This document shows positions 35,815-46,056 of a stretch of 64,000 nucleotides of DNA, in pieces. Position 1 is the first letter of the stretch, and the number at the start of each line of letters is the position of its first letter. The position numbers were made by a program, and so were the translations under genes. Source of the DNA: DASQPR01 sp963797675 (GTDB lineage: Bacteria; Actinomycetota; Actinomycetes; Mycobacteriales; Micromonosporaceae); the NCBI GenBank assembly GCA_963797675.1, contig CAWCQQ010000006.1, forward strand, positions 682,001 through 746,000, written 5' to 3'. The notes below the pieces were generated by a model that was not told the DNA's origin, ran no database searches, and saw nothing but the letters and a program-made list of their open reading frames with translations.

Positions 35815-36461
35815 AATCGGTAGCCGACGCCGACGACGGTTTCGATCAGCGGCGGGTCGCCGAGTTTGCGGCGCAACCGCCGGACGGTCACCGCGACGGT
35901 GTTGCTGAACGGGTCGGCATAGGCGTCCCACACGTGTTCGAGCAGCTCCTCGGCGCTGACCGGGGCGCCGTCCGCGCCGGCCAGGCACTCCAGCACACCG
36001 AACTCCTTACGGGTCAGGGTCAATGGGACGCCGGCCCGGCTGGCCCGGTGACGGGCGCGATCGACCATCAGGTCGCCGCGCTGCACGACCGCGGGCGAGC
36101 CGGGTCCGCGTCGCCCCAGAGCGCGGATGCGGGCGATCAGCTCGGGGAAGGCGAACGGCTTGCCGAGGTAGTCGTCCGCGCCGAGTTCGAGTCCGTCGAC
36201 CCGGTCCTCGACGTCGGTGGCAGCGGTGAGCATCAGGATCCGGCTGGGCGAGCCGTCGCGTACCAACCGGCGGCAGACCTGGTCGCCGTGCACGGTCGGT
36301 AGATCGCGGTCGAGCACGACCACGTCGTAGTCGGTGCTGGTTGTGCTGTCCAGAGCTGCCATGCCGTCGTAGACCACGTCAACCGCGAAACCCGCGTCGC
36401 GCAGGCCCTCACCGATCCGGTTGGCCAACGCGACGTGATCTTCCACAACGAGCACCCGCAC
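35811..36461 (-). CDS. OmpR/PhoB-family response regulator
   Basis: A 216-residue regulator. The receiver begins VRVLVVEDHVALANRIGEGL, the phosphoacceptor Asp is in VVVLDRDLPTVHG, and Lys is in LGKPFAFPELIARIRAL. The winged-helix output domain has LTRKEFGVLECLAGADGAPV, SAEELLEHVWDAYADPFSNT and VAVTVRRLRRKLGDPPLIET. GTG 36461 is preferred because AGGATGGGG precedes it and the receiver begins at once; an ATG ten codons upstream (36491) is the alternative. It precedes its kinase with a GTGA overlap and faces the lipoprotein genes. Confidence 0.9.
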   Translation of the reverse strand: MRVLVVEDHVALANRIGEGLRDAGFAVDVVYDGMAALDSTTSTDYDVVVLDRDLPTVHGDQVCRRLVRDGSPSRILMLTAATDVEDRVDGLELGADDYLGKPFAFPELIARIRALGRRGPGSPAVVQRGDLMVDRARHRASRAGVPLTLTRKEFGVLECLAGADGAPVSAEELLEHVWDAYADPFSNTVAVTVRRLRRKLGDPPLIETVVGVGYRL

Positions 36462-36596
36462 GTCCCCATCCTGCACCAGCGCACATGACATCCGTCTAAC
36501 AACGGCTGTTCGGCTCGTGTCATGGGCTACGCGCTAGACCTAGTCCGATCCACATCGACAACCACGCGCCGTCACGACCCGATCCCTGAAGAGGAC

Positions 36597-37223
36597 ATGA
36601 TGAACGACAGCACCCGCGTCCCACGCCGGCCACGGCGGGCATGGCCGCCCACCGCGCGAACCGCGGCCGCCGTCATCGCCACGGCCGTCCTGGCCCTGTT
36701 GACGGCGGCGTGCAGCGGCAGCCCGTCATCGACCGGCTCCAGCGGCTCACCGACCGCGTCGAGTTCCCCGTCAGCGGTCGCCTACTCGGCCTGCATGCGC
36801 TCCCACGGGGTGCCGAACTTCCCCGACCCCACCAGCAACGGGCAAATCCCGAAGGCCGATCCGCAGCAACTCGGGGTCAGCAGCTCCCAACTGCAAGCGG
36901 CGGAGCAAGCCTGCCAGCACCTCTTCCCGGCCACCGGCTCGACGGCCGAGCAGCAACAGGAAACACAGTGCGCGATGGCAGACAACTGTTCGCAGGCGGT
37001 CGTACAGCAGTGGATGAGCGGTCTGCGCACATTAGCCCAGTGCCTGCGTTCCCACGGCGAGCCGAACTGGCCAGACCCCGTCATCAGTTCCGACGGGCGT
37101 AACCAAGGGTTGCCGCATTTCGACTACACCCAGGCAGGCATCGACCATCACTCGTCGCAGGTCCTCGCCAAGGTTCAGGTATGCGTCACCCTGACGGGCT
37201 TTGCCGGGCTCCCGCTGCCGTAG
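36597..37223 (+). CDS. Cys-rich lipoprotein with SHGxPN[F/W]PDP repeats, copy 1
   Basis: A 208-residue exported lipoprotein. Residues 1-40 give a basic N-terminus and a lipobox LLTAAC, followed by a Ser/Thr/Gly linker. The mature part has two copies of one motif: YSACMRSHGVPNFPDPTSNG and, about 90 residues on, LAQCLRSHGEPNWPDPVISS. Further Cys in QACQHLFP, TQCAMADNC and QVCVTL suggest disulfides. GAGGAC precedes two consecutive ATG codons (36597 and 36600). It is the first of three related genes and lies between an OmpR-type system and a MacB-like transporter. Such proteins are known only as conserved hypotheticals; a sensor or substrate-binding role is inference. Confidence 0.82.
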   Translation: MMNDSTRVPRRPRRAWPPTARTAAAVIATAVLALLTAACSGSPSSTGSSGSPTASSSPSAVAYSACMRSHGVPNFPDPTSNGQIPKADPQQLGVSSSQLQAAEQACQHLFPATGSTAEQQQETQCAMADNCSQAVVQQWMSGLRTLAQCLRSHGEPNWPDPVISSDGRNQGLPHFDYTQAGIDHHSSQVLAKVQVCVTLTGFAGLPLP

Positions 37224-37381
37224 ACAGTCCCACGCGTGATGGTGGCGATCGCGACGACCTGCGCTGCGGACGATCTCAACGGAGCGTTCATGGACCAGAA
37301 GCAGCGAATCCGATGCGCATCGACGACCAGACACACCGACAACCATGTGCAGTCAGCAGTCAACCCGATGAGGAGGACGCG

Positions 37382-38008
37382 ATGAACGACAGCACCCGTG
37401 TCATGCGCAGGCCACGGCGGGCACGGCCGACGACAGCGCGAACTGCGGCCGCCGCCATCGCCGCGGCCGTCCTCGGCCTTTCGTCGGCGGCATGCAGCGG
37501 TGGCAGCCCATCATCGGCCAGTTCCGCCTCCGCGAGTACGACAGGGTCCGCGCGCTCTCCGTCAGCGATCGCCTACTCGGCCTGCGTTCGCTCCCATGGG
37601 GTGACGAACTTTCCCGACCCCGACAGCAGTGGACAGGTCCCCAAGGGCGACGCGCAGCATTTCGGGGTCAGCACCTCTCAGTTGCAGGCCGCCCAGTCAG
37701 CCTGCCAGGCTCTGTACCCGGACAGCGACGGGTCGCTGGACCAACAAGCCCAGGAATGCATGTCGACCGGCAACTGCCCACAGGCCCTGGTACAGCAGAT
37801 ACTGACCGTCGAGCAGAAATTCGCCGCGTGCATGCGCTCCCACGGGGTGCCGGACTGGCCCGACCCCAGCATTGATGCCGAGGGGCGCCCCATCTTCGCT
37901 ATGTCCGATGTGCCCGGCCGCAATCGGTCCTACTGGCGAACTCCGCAGATCACCGCCAAGGTGGATGCGTGCCAACGCCAGGCACCTTCGCCCGTGCCGT
38001 TTGGGTGA
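37382..38008 (+). CDS. Cys-rich lipoprotein with SHGxPN[F/W]PDP repeats, copy 2
   Basis: A second lipoprotein of exactly the same length (208 residues) and plan as the one at 36597. Its N-terminus MNDSTRVMRRPRRARPTTAR differs little from copy 1, and the lipobox is LSSAAC. The two motifs are YSACVRSHGVTNFPDPDSSG and FAACMRSHGVPDWPDPSIDA. The 5' flank is also similar, including the GAGGAC ribosome binding site, so the pair arose by tandem duplication of a unit that included its leader. A 150-base spacer separates it from copy 1. The final 25 residues (GRNRSYWRTPQITAKVDACQ) diverge from copy 1. Confidence 0.82.
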   Translation: MNDSTRVMRRPRRARPTTARTAAAAIAAAVLGLSSAACSGGSPSSASSASASTTGSARSPSAIAYSACVRSHGVTNFPDPDSSGQVPKGDAQHFGVSTSQLQAAQSACQALYPDSDGSLDQQAQECMSTGNCPQALVQQILTVEQKFAACMRSHGVPDWPDPSIDAEGRPIFAMSDVPGRNRSYWRTPQITAKVDACQRQAPSPVPFG

Positions 38009-38016
38009 GGTGTTCG

Positions 38017-38376
38017 ATGACAAGCATTGCCAGCGACTCCCGGTACATGACGGCCGAGCAGGACTGCCAGCACCTGCTTCCGACGGGTGGGTCGCTGCAA
38101 CAACAGACCCATCAGTGCCTGTTGTTCGGCGACTGTCCACAGGCCCTGGTGCAGCAACTGCTGACCGTCGAACGGCAGTACGCCCAATGCATCCGCTCCC
38201 AAGGGGTGCCGAACTGGCCCGACCCGACCATCAGCGCCAAAGGCGGCCGTCCGGTGTTCGATCTCAGTGACGCCGGCATCGATCCTCGAACTGCCGATAC
38301 GTCACAGTTCCGAGCCAAGGACGACGAGTGCCGGCATCAGGCCGGCGGCACCGTGCCAGTCCTGCCCTTCTCGTAA
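38017..38376 (+). pseudogene. Truncated third copy of the SHGxPNWPDP lipoprotein
   Basis: This 119-residue frame matches only the second half of copies 1 and 2: TAEQDCQHLLPTGGSLQQQT, HQCLLFGDCPQALVQQLLTV and YAQCIRSQGVPNWPDPTISA. The signal peptide, lipobox and first repeat are absent, so the product would stay in the cytoplasm. It begins 8 bases after copy 2 ends. It is best read as a partial duplication, although the frame is open and could be translated from the ATG at 38017. Confidence 0.65.
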
Positions 38377-38465
38377 CGGGGGTGACGGCCGAACGCGTGG
38401 GACCGTCGCGCCAGTACGAGGAGTAGCCCTGCGAGGACAGGCGCGACGACTGTGAAGGAGACGCT

Positions 38466-39631
38466 ATGACTGCAGAGACAACACCGGCGACCGGTGACCG
38501 TGCCGGGTTCGTCGAGCCCGGTCGAGGCTTGCCGCCCCCTCGGCGCCGGCACCGGTGGGTGATCGGTGCGGCGGCGTTGGTCCTGCTTGCCGCTGCCGTC
38601 CTGGTGATCGTCGGTGGTGTGTTCGATGGTGCCCCGGCCAGCAGCGGAACGAGTGCTGACGGATCGGCGACGTCGCTGGCGACGGTGACGCGCGAGTCGT
38701 TGTCGCAGCAGACGCAGGTCAACGGCACGCTGGGGTTTGCGGGCTCCTACACGGTCCTCGGCCAGGTGTCCGGCACCGTGACCGGGCTGCCGGAACTCGG
38801 CCAGGTGATCGGTCAGGGTCAGGTGTTGTACTGGGTGAACGGGGCGCCGGTGGTGCTGCTGTACGGGCCCATTCCGGCCTACCGCACCCTCGCGCAGGGC
38901 GCGGCCGTGCCCGGTGGGGACGTGGCGCAGCTGAACCACGACCTGGTCACACTGGGGTACGTGGATGTGTCCGATGTGGACTCGACCTGGAATCAGTTCA
39001 CCTGGGCGACCACGGCCGGTGTGAAGAAGCTGCAGAGACACCTCGGGGTCGACCGGAATGGCCGCCTGTCCCTCGGTGATGTGGTGTTCCTGCCGACTGC
39101 CGCGCGGGTGACCACGCTGCAGGTCAGTCTCGGCGCTCCGGCGACCGGCCCGCTGCTGCGTGCGACGTCGACCGCGCGGACGGTCAGCGTTGCTCTGGAC
39201 GTGGACCTGCAATCCGAGGTTAAGGCCGGCAACCGGGTCACGATCACACTGCCGGACGGCAGCACCACCCCCGGTACGGTCACCGCGGTGGGCACGGTCG
39301 CCACCGCCGCGTCGAACAACTCCGGCGGCGCAGACAGCGGGCCGACGGTGCCGGTGACCGTCCAGCCGAGCGATGCGACGGCAACCGGCAGCTGGGATCA
39401 GGCGCCGGTGGAGGTGGCGATCACCGACCAAACGGTGCCCGACGCGCTGGCGGTGCCGGTCTTCGCGCTGCTCGCGCGGTCCGGGGGCGGATACGCCGTC
39501 GAGGTCGTCAACCCGGACGGGACACACCACCTGGTACCGGTCTCGCCGGGGCTGTTCGACGACGCGACCGGTCTGGTGCAGGTCAGCGGGTCGGGCCTGT
39601 CCGCCGGGCAACAGGTCGTGGTGCCGAGCTC

Positions 39632-39635
<4 letters not shown>
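38466..39635 (+). CDS. Periplasmic adaptor (HlyD/MacA-like) with peptidoglycan-binding-like domain
   Basis: A 389-residue single-pass membrane protein. After a cytoplasmic basic patch (PPPRRRHRW), one TM helix (VIGAAALVLLAAAVLVIVGG) leads to an extracytoplasmic adaptor. The lipoyl/barrel strands include QTQVNGTLGFAGSYTVLGQV and GQVIGQGQVLYWVNGAPVVL. The region DVAQLNHDLVTLGYVDV to VKKLQRHLGVDRNGRLSLGD looks like a peptidoglycan-binding-1 domain inserted where Gram-negative MacA has its hairpin. The stop overlaps the ABC ATPase start by ATGA. It probably links the MacB-like transporter to the cell wall. Confidence 0.85.
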
Positions 39636-40341
<706 letters not shown>

Positions 40342-40345
<4 letters not shown>

Positions 40346-41544
40346 CCGCACCCTTGGCCCCGCACCGGTTACGCCCCGCGGATCTGGGCCGGCTGGCCAG
40401 CATCGGGCTACGCACCCGCAAACTGCGCGCCGCGCTGTCCGCGCTCGGCATCACCATTGGGGTCGCCGCCATCGTCGCGGTCCTCGGGTTGTCATCCTCC
40501 TCGCAGGCCGGACTGCTCGCCGAAATCGACCAGTTGGGTACCAACCTGCTTACCGTCACCGACGGGCAGAACCTCGGCGGTGGCACCGCCGAACTCCCGA
40601 TCGCCGCACCGGGCATGATCTCCCGGATCGGACCGGTTTACGCCGTGCAGTACACCGGCACGGTCAGCGGTGTGAACGTCTACCGCACCCCACTGATCCC
40701 CTCGATCAACACCAACGCCCTGTCCGTACAGGCCACCAGCCTCGACCTGCCCGCCGCCATTGGTACCTCGGTGGTCCAGGGCCGCTACCTCAACCCGGCC
40801 ACAGCCCGCGAACCCGTCGCCGTACTCGGTGCTGCCGCCGCCGCTCGGCTGGGCATCGACCGGCTCTACCCGGGCGAACGGATCTGGGTCGACCACCAAT
40901 GGTTCTACCTCGCCGGCATCCTGCGCCCAGCCCTGCTCGCCCCCGAGATTGACGCCGCAGTCCTGATCGGATTCCCGGCCGCCCAGATCTATCTCGGCTT
41001 TGACGGGCACCCCTCCGAAATCTACCTACGCGCGAATACAGACCAGGTCAACGCCGTCCATGCCCTGCTCGCCACCACCGCCAACCCCGAACGTCCCAAC
41101 CAAGTCACCGTCTCTCAACCGTCCGACGCGCTGGTCGCCCGCGCCGCCGCGAAATCCGCCCTCAACGGACTGTTCCTCGGTCTCGGCGCCGTGTCCCTGC
41201 TGGTCGGCGCTGTCGGTGTCGCCAACACGATGATCATCTCCGTGTTGGAGAGACGCTCCGAGATCGGGCTACGCCGTGCCCTTGGCGCCACCAAGGGCCA
41301 TATCCGCCTGCAATTTCTCTCCGAAGCCATACTCCTGGCCACCGTCGGTGGCGCGGCCGGCCTCGTCACCGGCGCCGCTGCCACCGCCGCCTACGCCCAC
41401 ACCAAACACTGGTCCACCGTGATCCCCACCCTCGCCTGGGCCGGCGGACTCACCGCCGCCCTGCTCATCGGCGCCCTCGCCGGCCTACTGCCCGCATTGC
41501 GGGCCGCACGACTATCACCTACCCAAGCGCTCTGGTCCATATAG
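40342..41544 (+). CDS. MacB/FtsX-family ABC transporter permease
   Basis: A 400-residue permease with the MacB layout: one N-terminal helix (LSALGITIGVAAIVAVLGLS), a large extracytoplasmic MacB_PCD domain (about residues 50-270), then three C-terminal helices, including GLGAVSLLVGAVGVANTMII, RRSEIGLRRALGATKGHIRL and AGGLTAALLIGALAGLLPAL. The LRRALGA motif and the closing AARLSPTQALWSI are family hallmarks. It is the last gene of the lipoprotein/adaptor/ABC module. The substrate is unknown; antimicrobial peptide or cell-wall-stress compounds are the usual candidates. Confidence 0.93.
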
Positions 41545-41943
41545 TCAGCGAACGATCGGGAAGCAGGCAGCCGCGATGCATTTTGACGACAGAGGCCCGC
41601 ACGACCCACCGCCCACGGAGGCCATGAGAGATCAGGGCATCGGCCGTGTCGTGCGCCCCTCATGGCGGCGGGGCCGGCAGCGGTCGTCTCTTCACGGGAT
41701 CCGCCCATGCGCAACATTGCGCGAGAATCATGGAGCCGATGCCTGCTTAAACTGGTTGGGCAGCCTCAGCCTGCGCCAGGACCTCACCCAGCAGCAGGCC
41801 GGCCTCCTCTGGCTGTTGCGGTCCACTGAATCCTGCGTCTTCGTGGTCGGTGCGGTCCTGCCAGCCGAATGCCGTTTACGGCAGGCGCGCCGCCTCATCG
41901 CAACGATCGTCGATCCACTCAACAGCATCGGGAGCCTGCAGTT
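41545..41943. other. Interval of about 400 bases without a supported gene
   Basis: A plus-strand frame (41576-41953) is open but has no family match, no ribosome binding site and an unlikely composition. The minus strand is also open in places. No tRNA, repeat or strong hairpin was found. It probably holds the promoter of the next gene and some non-coding sequence. Confidence 0.5.
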
Positions 41944-43134
41944 ATGTCGCTAGTTGCGGACGAAAAACTCACGACCACGTCGTCAACGGCGAGGCCCTAT
42001 CTCATCGGTGGCCTGGCCGCCCTGTCCGTCGGTGCCGCGGCGATCCATTTCGCGGTCACGTTTTCGCATTTCAGCGAGTACCTGCTGTACGGAGTCTTCT
42101 TCCTCGTCATCGCCTGGGCCCAGCTGATCTGGCCGGCCGTCCTGGTGTGGCGGCCGTCGCGGCTGTGGCTGGGACTAGGGATCGCCGGAAACGCCGTCAT
42201 CGTCGCGGTGTACGTGGCCTCGCGCACCACCGGTCTGCCGTTCGGCCCTGACCTGCACGATACGGAACCGGTCGGCGCCCTCGACGTCGTGAGCAGCGTC
42301 CTGGAACTCGCCCTGATCGCCGGGTGCGCGGTGCTGCTATGGCGGCCGTCCCTCGCTGAGCGGCCGGTGCGCCACCGGGGAGGCCTCGCCGGCGTCGTGA
42401 GGCTGGCGGCTGTCCCCGCCTTGGTGATCGCGGTGACTACCGCGGTGCTGACACCCGGATGGGCTGGTCCCGAAGGCCCGGCCGGAATGGCGGCAAGTAT
42501 GACGACCGCGACGTCGCCGGCGTCCTCGGCCGCATCGGACCAGGCGGGCATGGGCGACATGGGGTCAACCGGCGGCCTGCCCAACATGCAGATGTACGGC
42601 TCGACCGCACCCCCGACAGCGGCGCAGATCGTCGCCGCCGGCAAGCTGATCGAGGCGACCGACGCGAGCCTCGTGCGCTACCAGAACGTGCAGGCCGCGT
42701 TCGCCGCCGGGTATACCTATGTCTTGCGCACCAACGGTGAGGAGCACCTCCTGTACGACGGGCCTGACTCCGCCTACGACGGCCTCAATCCCGAGACCCC
42801 GTCGTCGTTGGTTTACGCGATCAACGTGCCGCATCACGCACCGATCCTGCTGGGCGCTATGTACATCGAGCCGGGCCGTTCGAACGGTCCGCAGGTTGGC
42901 GGATCACTGACCCGTTGGCACTCGCACCTCACCGTGTGCGACGGCGGCAAACCGACCATCGCCGGGCTCGACGTACAACTGCGGGGATCCTGTGACGCGG
43001 CCACCTGGGTTCCCCAGTACACCGGTCAAATGCTGCACGTGTGGATCGTGCCCTACCCGGGCGGTGTCTTCTCCGACGACCTCAGCGAGGCGGCGACCGA
43101 CGCCGCCGTTCAGGCAGTGCTCGCAGGCAAGTAA
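41944..43134 (+). CDS. Membrane protein with extracytoplasmic His-rich domain (unknown fusion)
   Basis: A 396-residue protein of two unlike halves. Residues 1-190 hold about five TM helices (PYLIGGLAALSVGAAAIHFA, YLLYGVFFLVIAWAQLIWPA and others), with His residues at helix ends (AAIHFAVTFSHFSEYL). A flexible Ser/Thr/Met linker (MAASMTTATSPASSAASDQ, then GMGDMGSTGGLPNMQMYG) follows. The C-terminal 180 residues form a globular domain with NVPHHAPILLGAMYIEPGRS, LTRWHSHLTVCDGG and GQMLHVWIVPYPGGVFSDDL, with two Cys that could form a disulfide. Met/His-rich stretches suggest copper or another metal. No named family is recognised for the fusion. Confidence 0.6.
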   Translation: MSLVADEKLTTTSSTARPYLIGGLAALSVGAAAIHFAVTFSHFSEYLLYGVFFLVIAWAQLIWPAVLVWRPSRLWLGLGIAGNAVIVAVYVASRTTGLPFGPDLHDTEPVGALDVVSSVLELALIAGCAVLLWRPSLAERPVRHRGGLAGVVRLAAVPALVIAVTTAVLTPGWAGPEGPAGMAASMTTATSPASSAASDQAGMGDMGSTGGLPNMQMYGSTAPPTAAQIVAAGKLIEATDASLVRYQNVQAAFAAGYTYVLRTNGEEHLLYDGPDSAYDGLNPETPSSLVYAINVPHHAPILLGAMYIEPGRSNGPQVGGSLTRWHSHLTVCDGGKPTIAGLDVQLRGSCDAATWVPQYTGQMLHVWIVPYPGGVFSDDLSEAATDAAVQAVLAGK

Positions 43135-43379
43135 CCGAAGCATCGGTGTCTTGCGCCGGCGGCAGCAGGCCGAAGATCGGCCAGATTTCGGAAACGGATG
43201 GACCGTAGCCGTTGCGGCAGCGGTGAGACCGCTGTGGTGGTGTCGGTGTCAGCCGCTGACATCAGGCCGTCGCCGGTCAGGTCAACGAACATCTCCTTGA
43301 GATCGGCGGCGAGTGTACGCACGCCGTGGATCGGTGCGGCGTCCCGTGAGCGTGTCCACCGGGTGGTGGGCTACGGCCG

Positions 43380-44057
43380 TCAGAGTCGCACGCCGGGACG
43401 ACGTGGCTCGTCGCCCGCGTGGGTCACGGATGTGCGGCGGTGTCGACGGATGCTCCAGCCGATCACGACGACAACGGCGATGGCGCCGACAATCACCGCG
43501 ATGGCGCGGCCGAACGTCTTCTCGATCGCGGCATAGGAGTTTCCGGCCAGGTATCCCAGCAGAACACATCCGATGCCCCACACGAGCCCGCCGGCGGCGT
43601 TGTAGATCAGGAACCGCCGGTAGTGCATGTGGGCACTACCGGCGAGGAACGGCATGACAGCACGGAGGAAGGCGATGAACCTGGCCCCGAACACGGCGGG
43701 GCCACCGCGTCGGGCGAGGACCTCGCGCGCGGCGTGGACGCGATCCGACCGGTGCTGGAGGATGGGTCGAGACAGCAGTCGGGTGCCGTAGCGAGCGCCG
43801 ATCTCGTAGCCGACGGTGTCTCCGGCGACTGCGGCGACGACGACCGCGATACAGATCAGGGTCAGTGACACGGTGCCGCGGCTGGCAGCGACACCGCCGA
43901 GAATGGCGGCGGTCTCGCCGGGCAGCACGAATCCGACGAATAGGGCATCCTCGGCGAAGACCAGCAGCCCGACGACTAGGTACACCGCGGTTGCGGGTAG
44001 ACGCAGCAATGAGTCCAGAAAGCTGGTCATGCCGCGGGCCACCAGTTCTGTGGGCAC
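43380..44057 (-). CDS. DedA-family membrane protein
   Basis: A 225-residue DedA/SNARE-associated family protein, a class of undecaprenyl-phosphate or phospholipid scramblases. It shows VYLVVGLLVFAEDALFVGFV and LPGETAAILGGVAASRG, the cytoplasmic-side GYEIGARYGTRLL, and the re-entrant-loop motif GARFIAFLRAVMPFLAGSAH with MHYRRFLIYNAAGGLVWGIG. The acidic and Arg residues of the family are present. It starts at a GTG (44057); an ATG nine codons in (44030) is an alternative. It is downstream of a DMT permease on the same strand. Confidence 0.9.
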   Translation of the reverse strand: MPTELVARGMTSFLDSLLRLPATAVYLVVGLLVFAEDALFVGFVLPGETAAILGGVAASRGTVSLTLICIAVVVAAVAGDTVGYEIGARYGTRLLSRPILQHRSDRVHAAREVLARRGGPAVFGARFIAFLRAVMPFLAGSAHMHYRRFLIYNAAGGLVWGIGCVLLGYLAGNSYAAIEKTFGRAIAVIVGAIAVVVVIGWSIRRHRRTSVTHAGDEPRRPGVRL

Positions 44058-44145
44058 ACGGACGCTGGTTGCCCGCTGCGCCTGCGATTGTTTGCCCGGC
44101 CCAGCGGGTCGTTCGGGGCATCGGCGCCGATGGCGGCGTTCGTCC

Positions 44146-45072
44146 TCATCCGGTTCTGGTCAAGGCTCGGTCGATCACCGACAGGCCCGGCCGGTCGGCC
44201 GTACGGAGCCGCTGTTGTGTCGCGTCGTCGATGGCGGCGTGTTGGGGTGTCTGGTCGCCGGACAGCACGACGATCCCGGTGACGACGAGTGCGGCGGCGA
44301 CGGTCGCGGCGACAGCGCCCAGGATTCCGGTGTGGATGGTTTCGCCGAGCAGCCCTGCTGCGAAGGCGATCGCCGAGATTGGGTCGATGACGGTCATGGT
44401 CGACAGGGCGGCGCCGAGGCTGCCGTCGCGGTAGGCGTGCTGACACAGTACGAACCCGGCCGGTGCCACCGCGGCCAGCGCCAGGGTCGGCCAGCAGATC
44501 AGCGCCGGTGCGCCGGCCGCGACGACGTGCGCGCCGATCGCGCGCACGAGGGCGGAGCTGGCCCCGAACGCGATCCCGGCCGCGGCGGCGAGAGCCACTG
44601 CCCGGCGGGGTCCGGTCCGATGCCGGGCCCAGGTCGTGCAGATCGCGATGCTGACGGCCGTCGCCGTCACGAGCACCATCGTCGCACTGTTCGACAGGTG
44701 CGGGTGGTGTCCGCGGATCCGTGCGACATGTAGGAACAGGGTCAACCCGATGGCGACCGCAACCGCGGCCCACCAGTCGCGTCGGCGCATCGGTCGCTGA
44801 TGCAGTCGGGCGCCGAGCGGTAGGGCGAACAGCAGGCTCGCAGATCCGATCGGCTGGACCAGCGCCAGCGGACCGACGCTGAGGGCGAGTGTGTGCAGGC
44901 CCGCTCCCGCCGCCATCGCCGCGATCCCGGCGACCCAACGGGGTCGCCGGCACAGGTGCCACACCAACCCGTCACCAGTAGGGTCCTCTGACGCTTCGTG
45001 CTGCTGCAGGGCGGCGGCCACTGCGTAGAACAGTGCGCTGGCCAGCGCGGCTGCCAGAGCCCACGTCCTCAT
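44146..45072 (-). CDS. DMT-superfamily transporter permease
   Basis: A 308-residue protein with about ten TM helices in the EamA/DMT pattern. It begins MRTWALAAALASALFYAVAA and has the conserved ALQQHEASEDPTG, LALVQPIGSASLLFALPLGA, GASSALVRAIGAHVV, and AALSTMTVIDPISAIAFAAG. The two halves are weakly similar, as expected. Family members move metabolites, drugs or magnesium. It is followed by the DedA gene 88 bases downstream; whether they share a transcript is unclear. Confidence 0.85.
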   Translation of the reverse strand: MRTWALAAALASALFYAVAAALQQHEASEDPTGDGLVWHLCRRPRWVAGIAAMAAGAGLHTLALSVGPLALVQPIGSASLLFALPLGARLHQRPMRRRDWWAAVAVAIGLTLFLHVARIRGHHPHLSNSATMVLVTATAVSIAICTTWARHRTGPRRAVALAAAAGIAFGASSALVRAIGAHVVAAGAPALICWPTLALAAVAPAGFVLCQHAYRDGSLGAALSTMTVIDPISAIAFAAGLLGETIHTGILGAVAATVAAALVVTGIVVLSGDQTPQHAAIDDATQQRLRTADRPGLSVIDRALTRTG

Positions 45073-45681
45073 CCGCGACGTGTCCAGTCGGCACTGACCT
45101 TTGCCGTACGCGGCCCGGCCAGGCAGTGCGCGCAGGCACCGGTTGGCTCGCGGGTCGGCGGGGTCGCGGAGTCACAGCCGACCGGGGAGCTGACCGACGG
45201 CGACAGCACCGTGTGGACCGGCGACCGTGCCGCGCTGTCGTCGTCGCGCGTACTGCACATGATCGAAGAAGTGGAGAAGTCGCCGTGGGCGGAGGTCGAC
45301 GACACGGTCGTGATCGCTGCAGCAGGGCTGAAGGCCCGGAGCCGGTGGCGGCTCTCGACGGTGATCGTCGAGCCGGTGAACTGCTGAATTGTCCAGCCAG
45401 TCACATGCCACCCCTCCCGCCACACCCGTCACCTACAGTCTTCGTAGGAGTCTGCACGAGAACAGTAACCTACGAAGACTGTAGGTGAGCTGAGAGACAG
45501 GCCCCCGCCGTACGCCCCATCGGCCTGCGGATCTGCGACGATGGTTCCGCGCCCAGGGCCGGTAGCGGACGGTCTCGGGCGTTGCATCTGTACCGGCGAT
45601 TCGCCGATGCGCTTCCGTTCACCGCCGGGGTCGAGCCGCACGTCCAAAAGGATCATCACAAGACGAAGGGAGTGAGGTGTC
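45073..45681. other. Intergenic region upstream of blaI, with possible tiny ORF and operator
   Basis: About 600 bases between divergent genes. It holds the large inverted repeat at 45429-45488. A plus-strand frame ending at 45387 (tail IEEVEKSPWAEVDDTVVIAA and on to VNC) has a protein-like composition and a GTG at about 45211, but no ribosome binding site or known family. The opposite strand is open too, so it is left uncalled. Confidence 0.4.
45429..45488. promoter_or_regulatory. Perfect 20-bp inverted repeat, probable double BlaI/MecI-type operator
   Basis: The arms TCACCTACAGTCTTCGTAGG (45429-45448) and its exact complement (45469-45488) are separated by 20 bases. Each arm has its own smaller dyad CCTAC-N7-GTAGG. 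The site lies about 190 bases upstream of a blaI-type gene. BlaI/MecI operators are dyads built on TACA/TGTA, so this is likely a pair of BlaI sites. It could also fold as a long RNA hairpin. Confidence 0.7.
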
Positions 45682-46056
45682 ATGGAGCACGGCCGACGTC
45701 AACGCGGGGATCTCGAGCATCAGATACTGACGATTCTGGTCACCGCTGACGCTCCGATGACCGCCGCCGCCGTGCGCGAAGCCCTTGACCCGGCGTTGGC
45801 TTACAACACCGTGCTGACGGTGATCACCCGGTTGTACGACAAAGGCGAGGTCACGCGGCAGGCCGTTGGCCGTGCCTACGCGTACCTCGCCGTGACCGAG
45901 CGCGCCGCCGTCACCGCCTGGCGGATGCAGCGGCTCCTGGACAGCGACGACGACCGTGCGACCGTCCTGGCCCGCTTCCACGGAAGCCTGTCGGCGAAGG
46001 ACGCGGCGCTGCTCGCGGCGTTGATCTCGGCCGACCGACCGGAAGATCCACAATGA
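45682..46056 (+). CDS. BlaI/MecI/CopY-family transcriptional repressor
   Basis: A 124-residue winged-helix repressor. It shows the family core DLEHQILTILVTADAPMTAA, AVREALDPALAYNTVLTVIT and RLYDKGEVTRQAVGRAYAYL, then a dimerisation tail (LLDSDDDRATVLARFHGSLS, KDAALLAALI). The start has GAAGGGAG upstream. It overlaps the M56 peptidase gene by ATGA, the standard repressor-sensor pair. In this family the sensor's cytosolic protease activity inactivates the repressor upon a cell-wall signal. The double operator upstream should autoregulate the pair. Confidence 0.92.
   Translation: MEHGRRQRGDLEHQILTILVTADAPMTAAAVREALDPALAYNTVLTVITRLYDKGEVTRQAVGRAYAYLAVTERAAVTAWRMQRLLDSDDDRATVLARFHGSLSAKDAALLAALISADRPEDPQ

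Noticed and set aside
41576..41953. A 125-residue plus-strand frame before the fusion membrane protein
   Set aside because: No ribosome binding site, no family resemblance, and composition unlike neighbouring proteins.
43110..43322. Minus-strand frame starting VRTLAADLKEMFVDLTGDG
   Set aside because: Protein-like first 25 residues but the rest is not, and there is no start signal; it may be chance.
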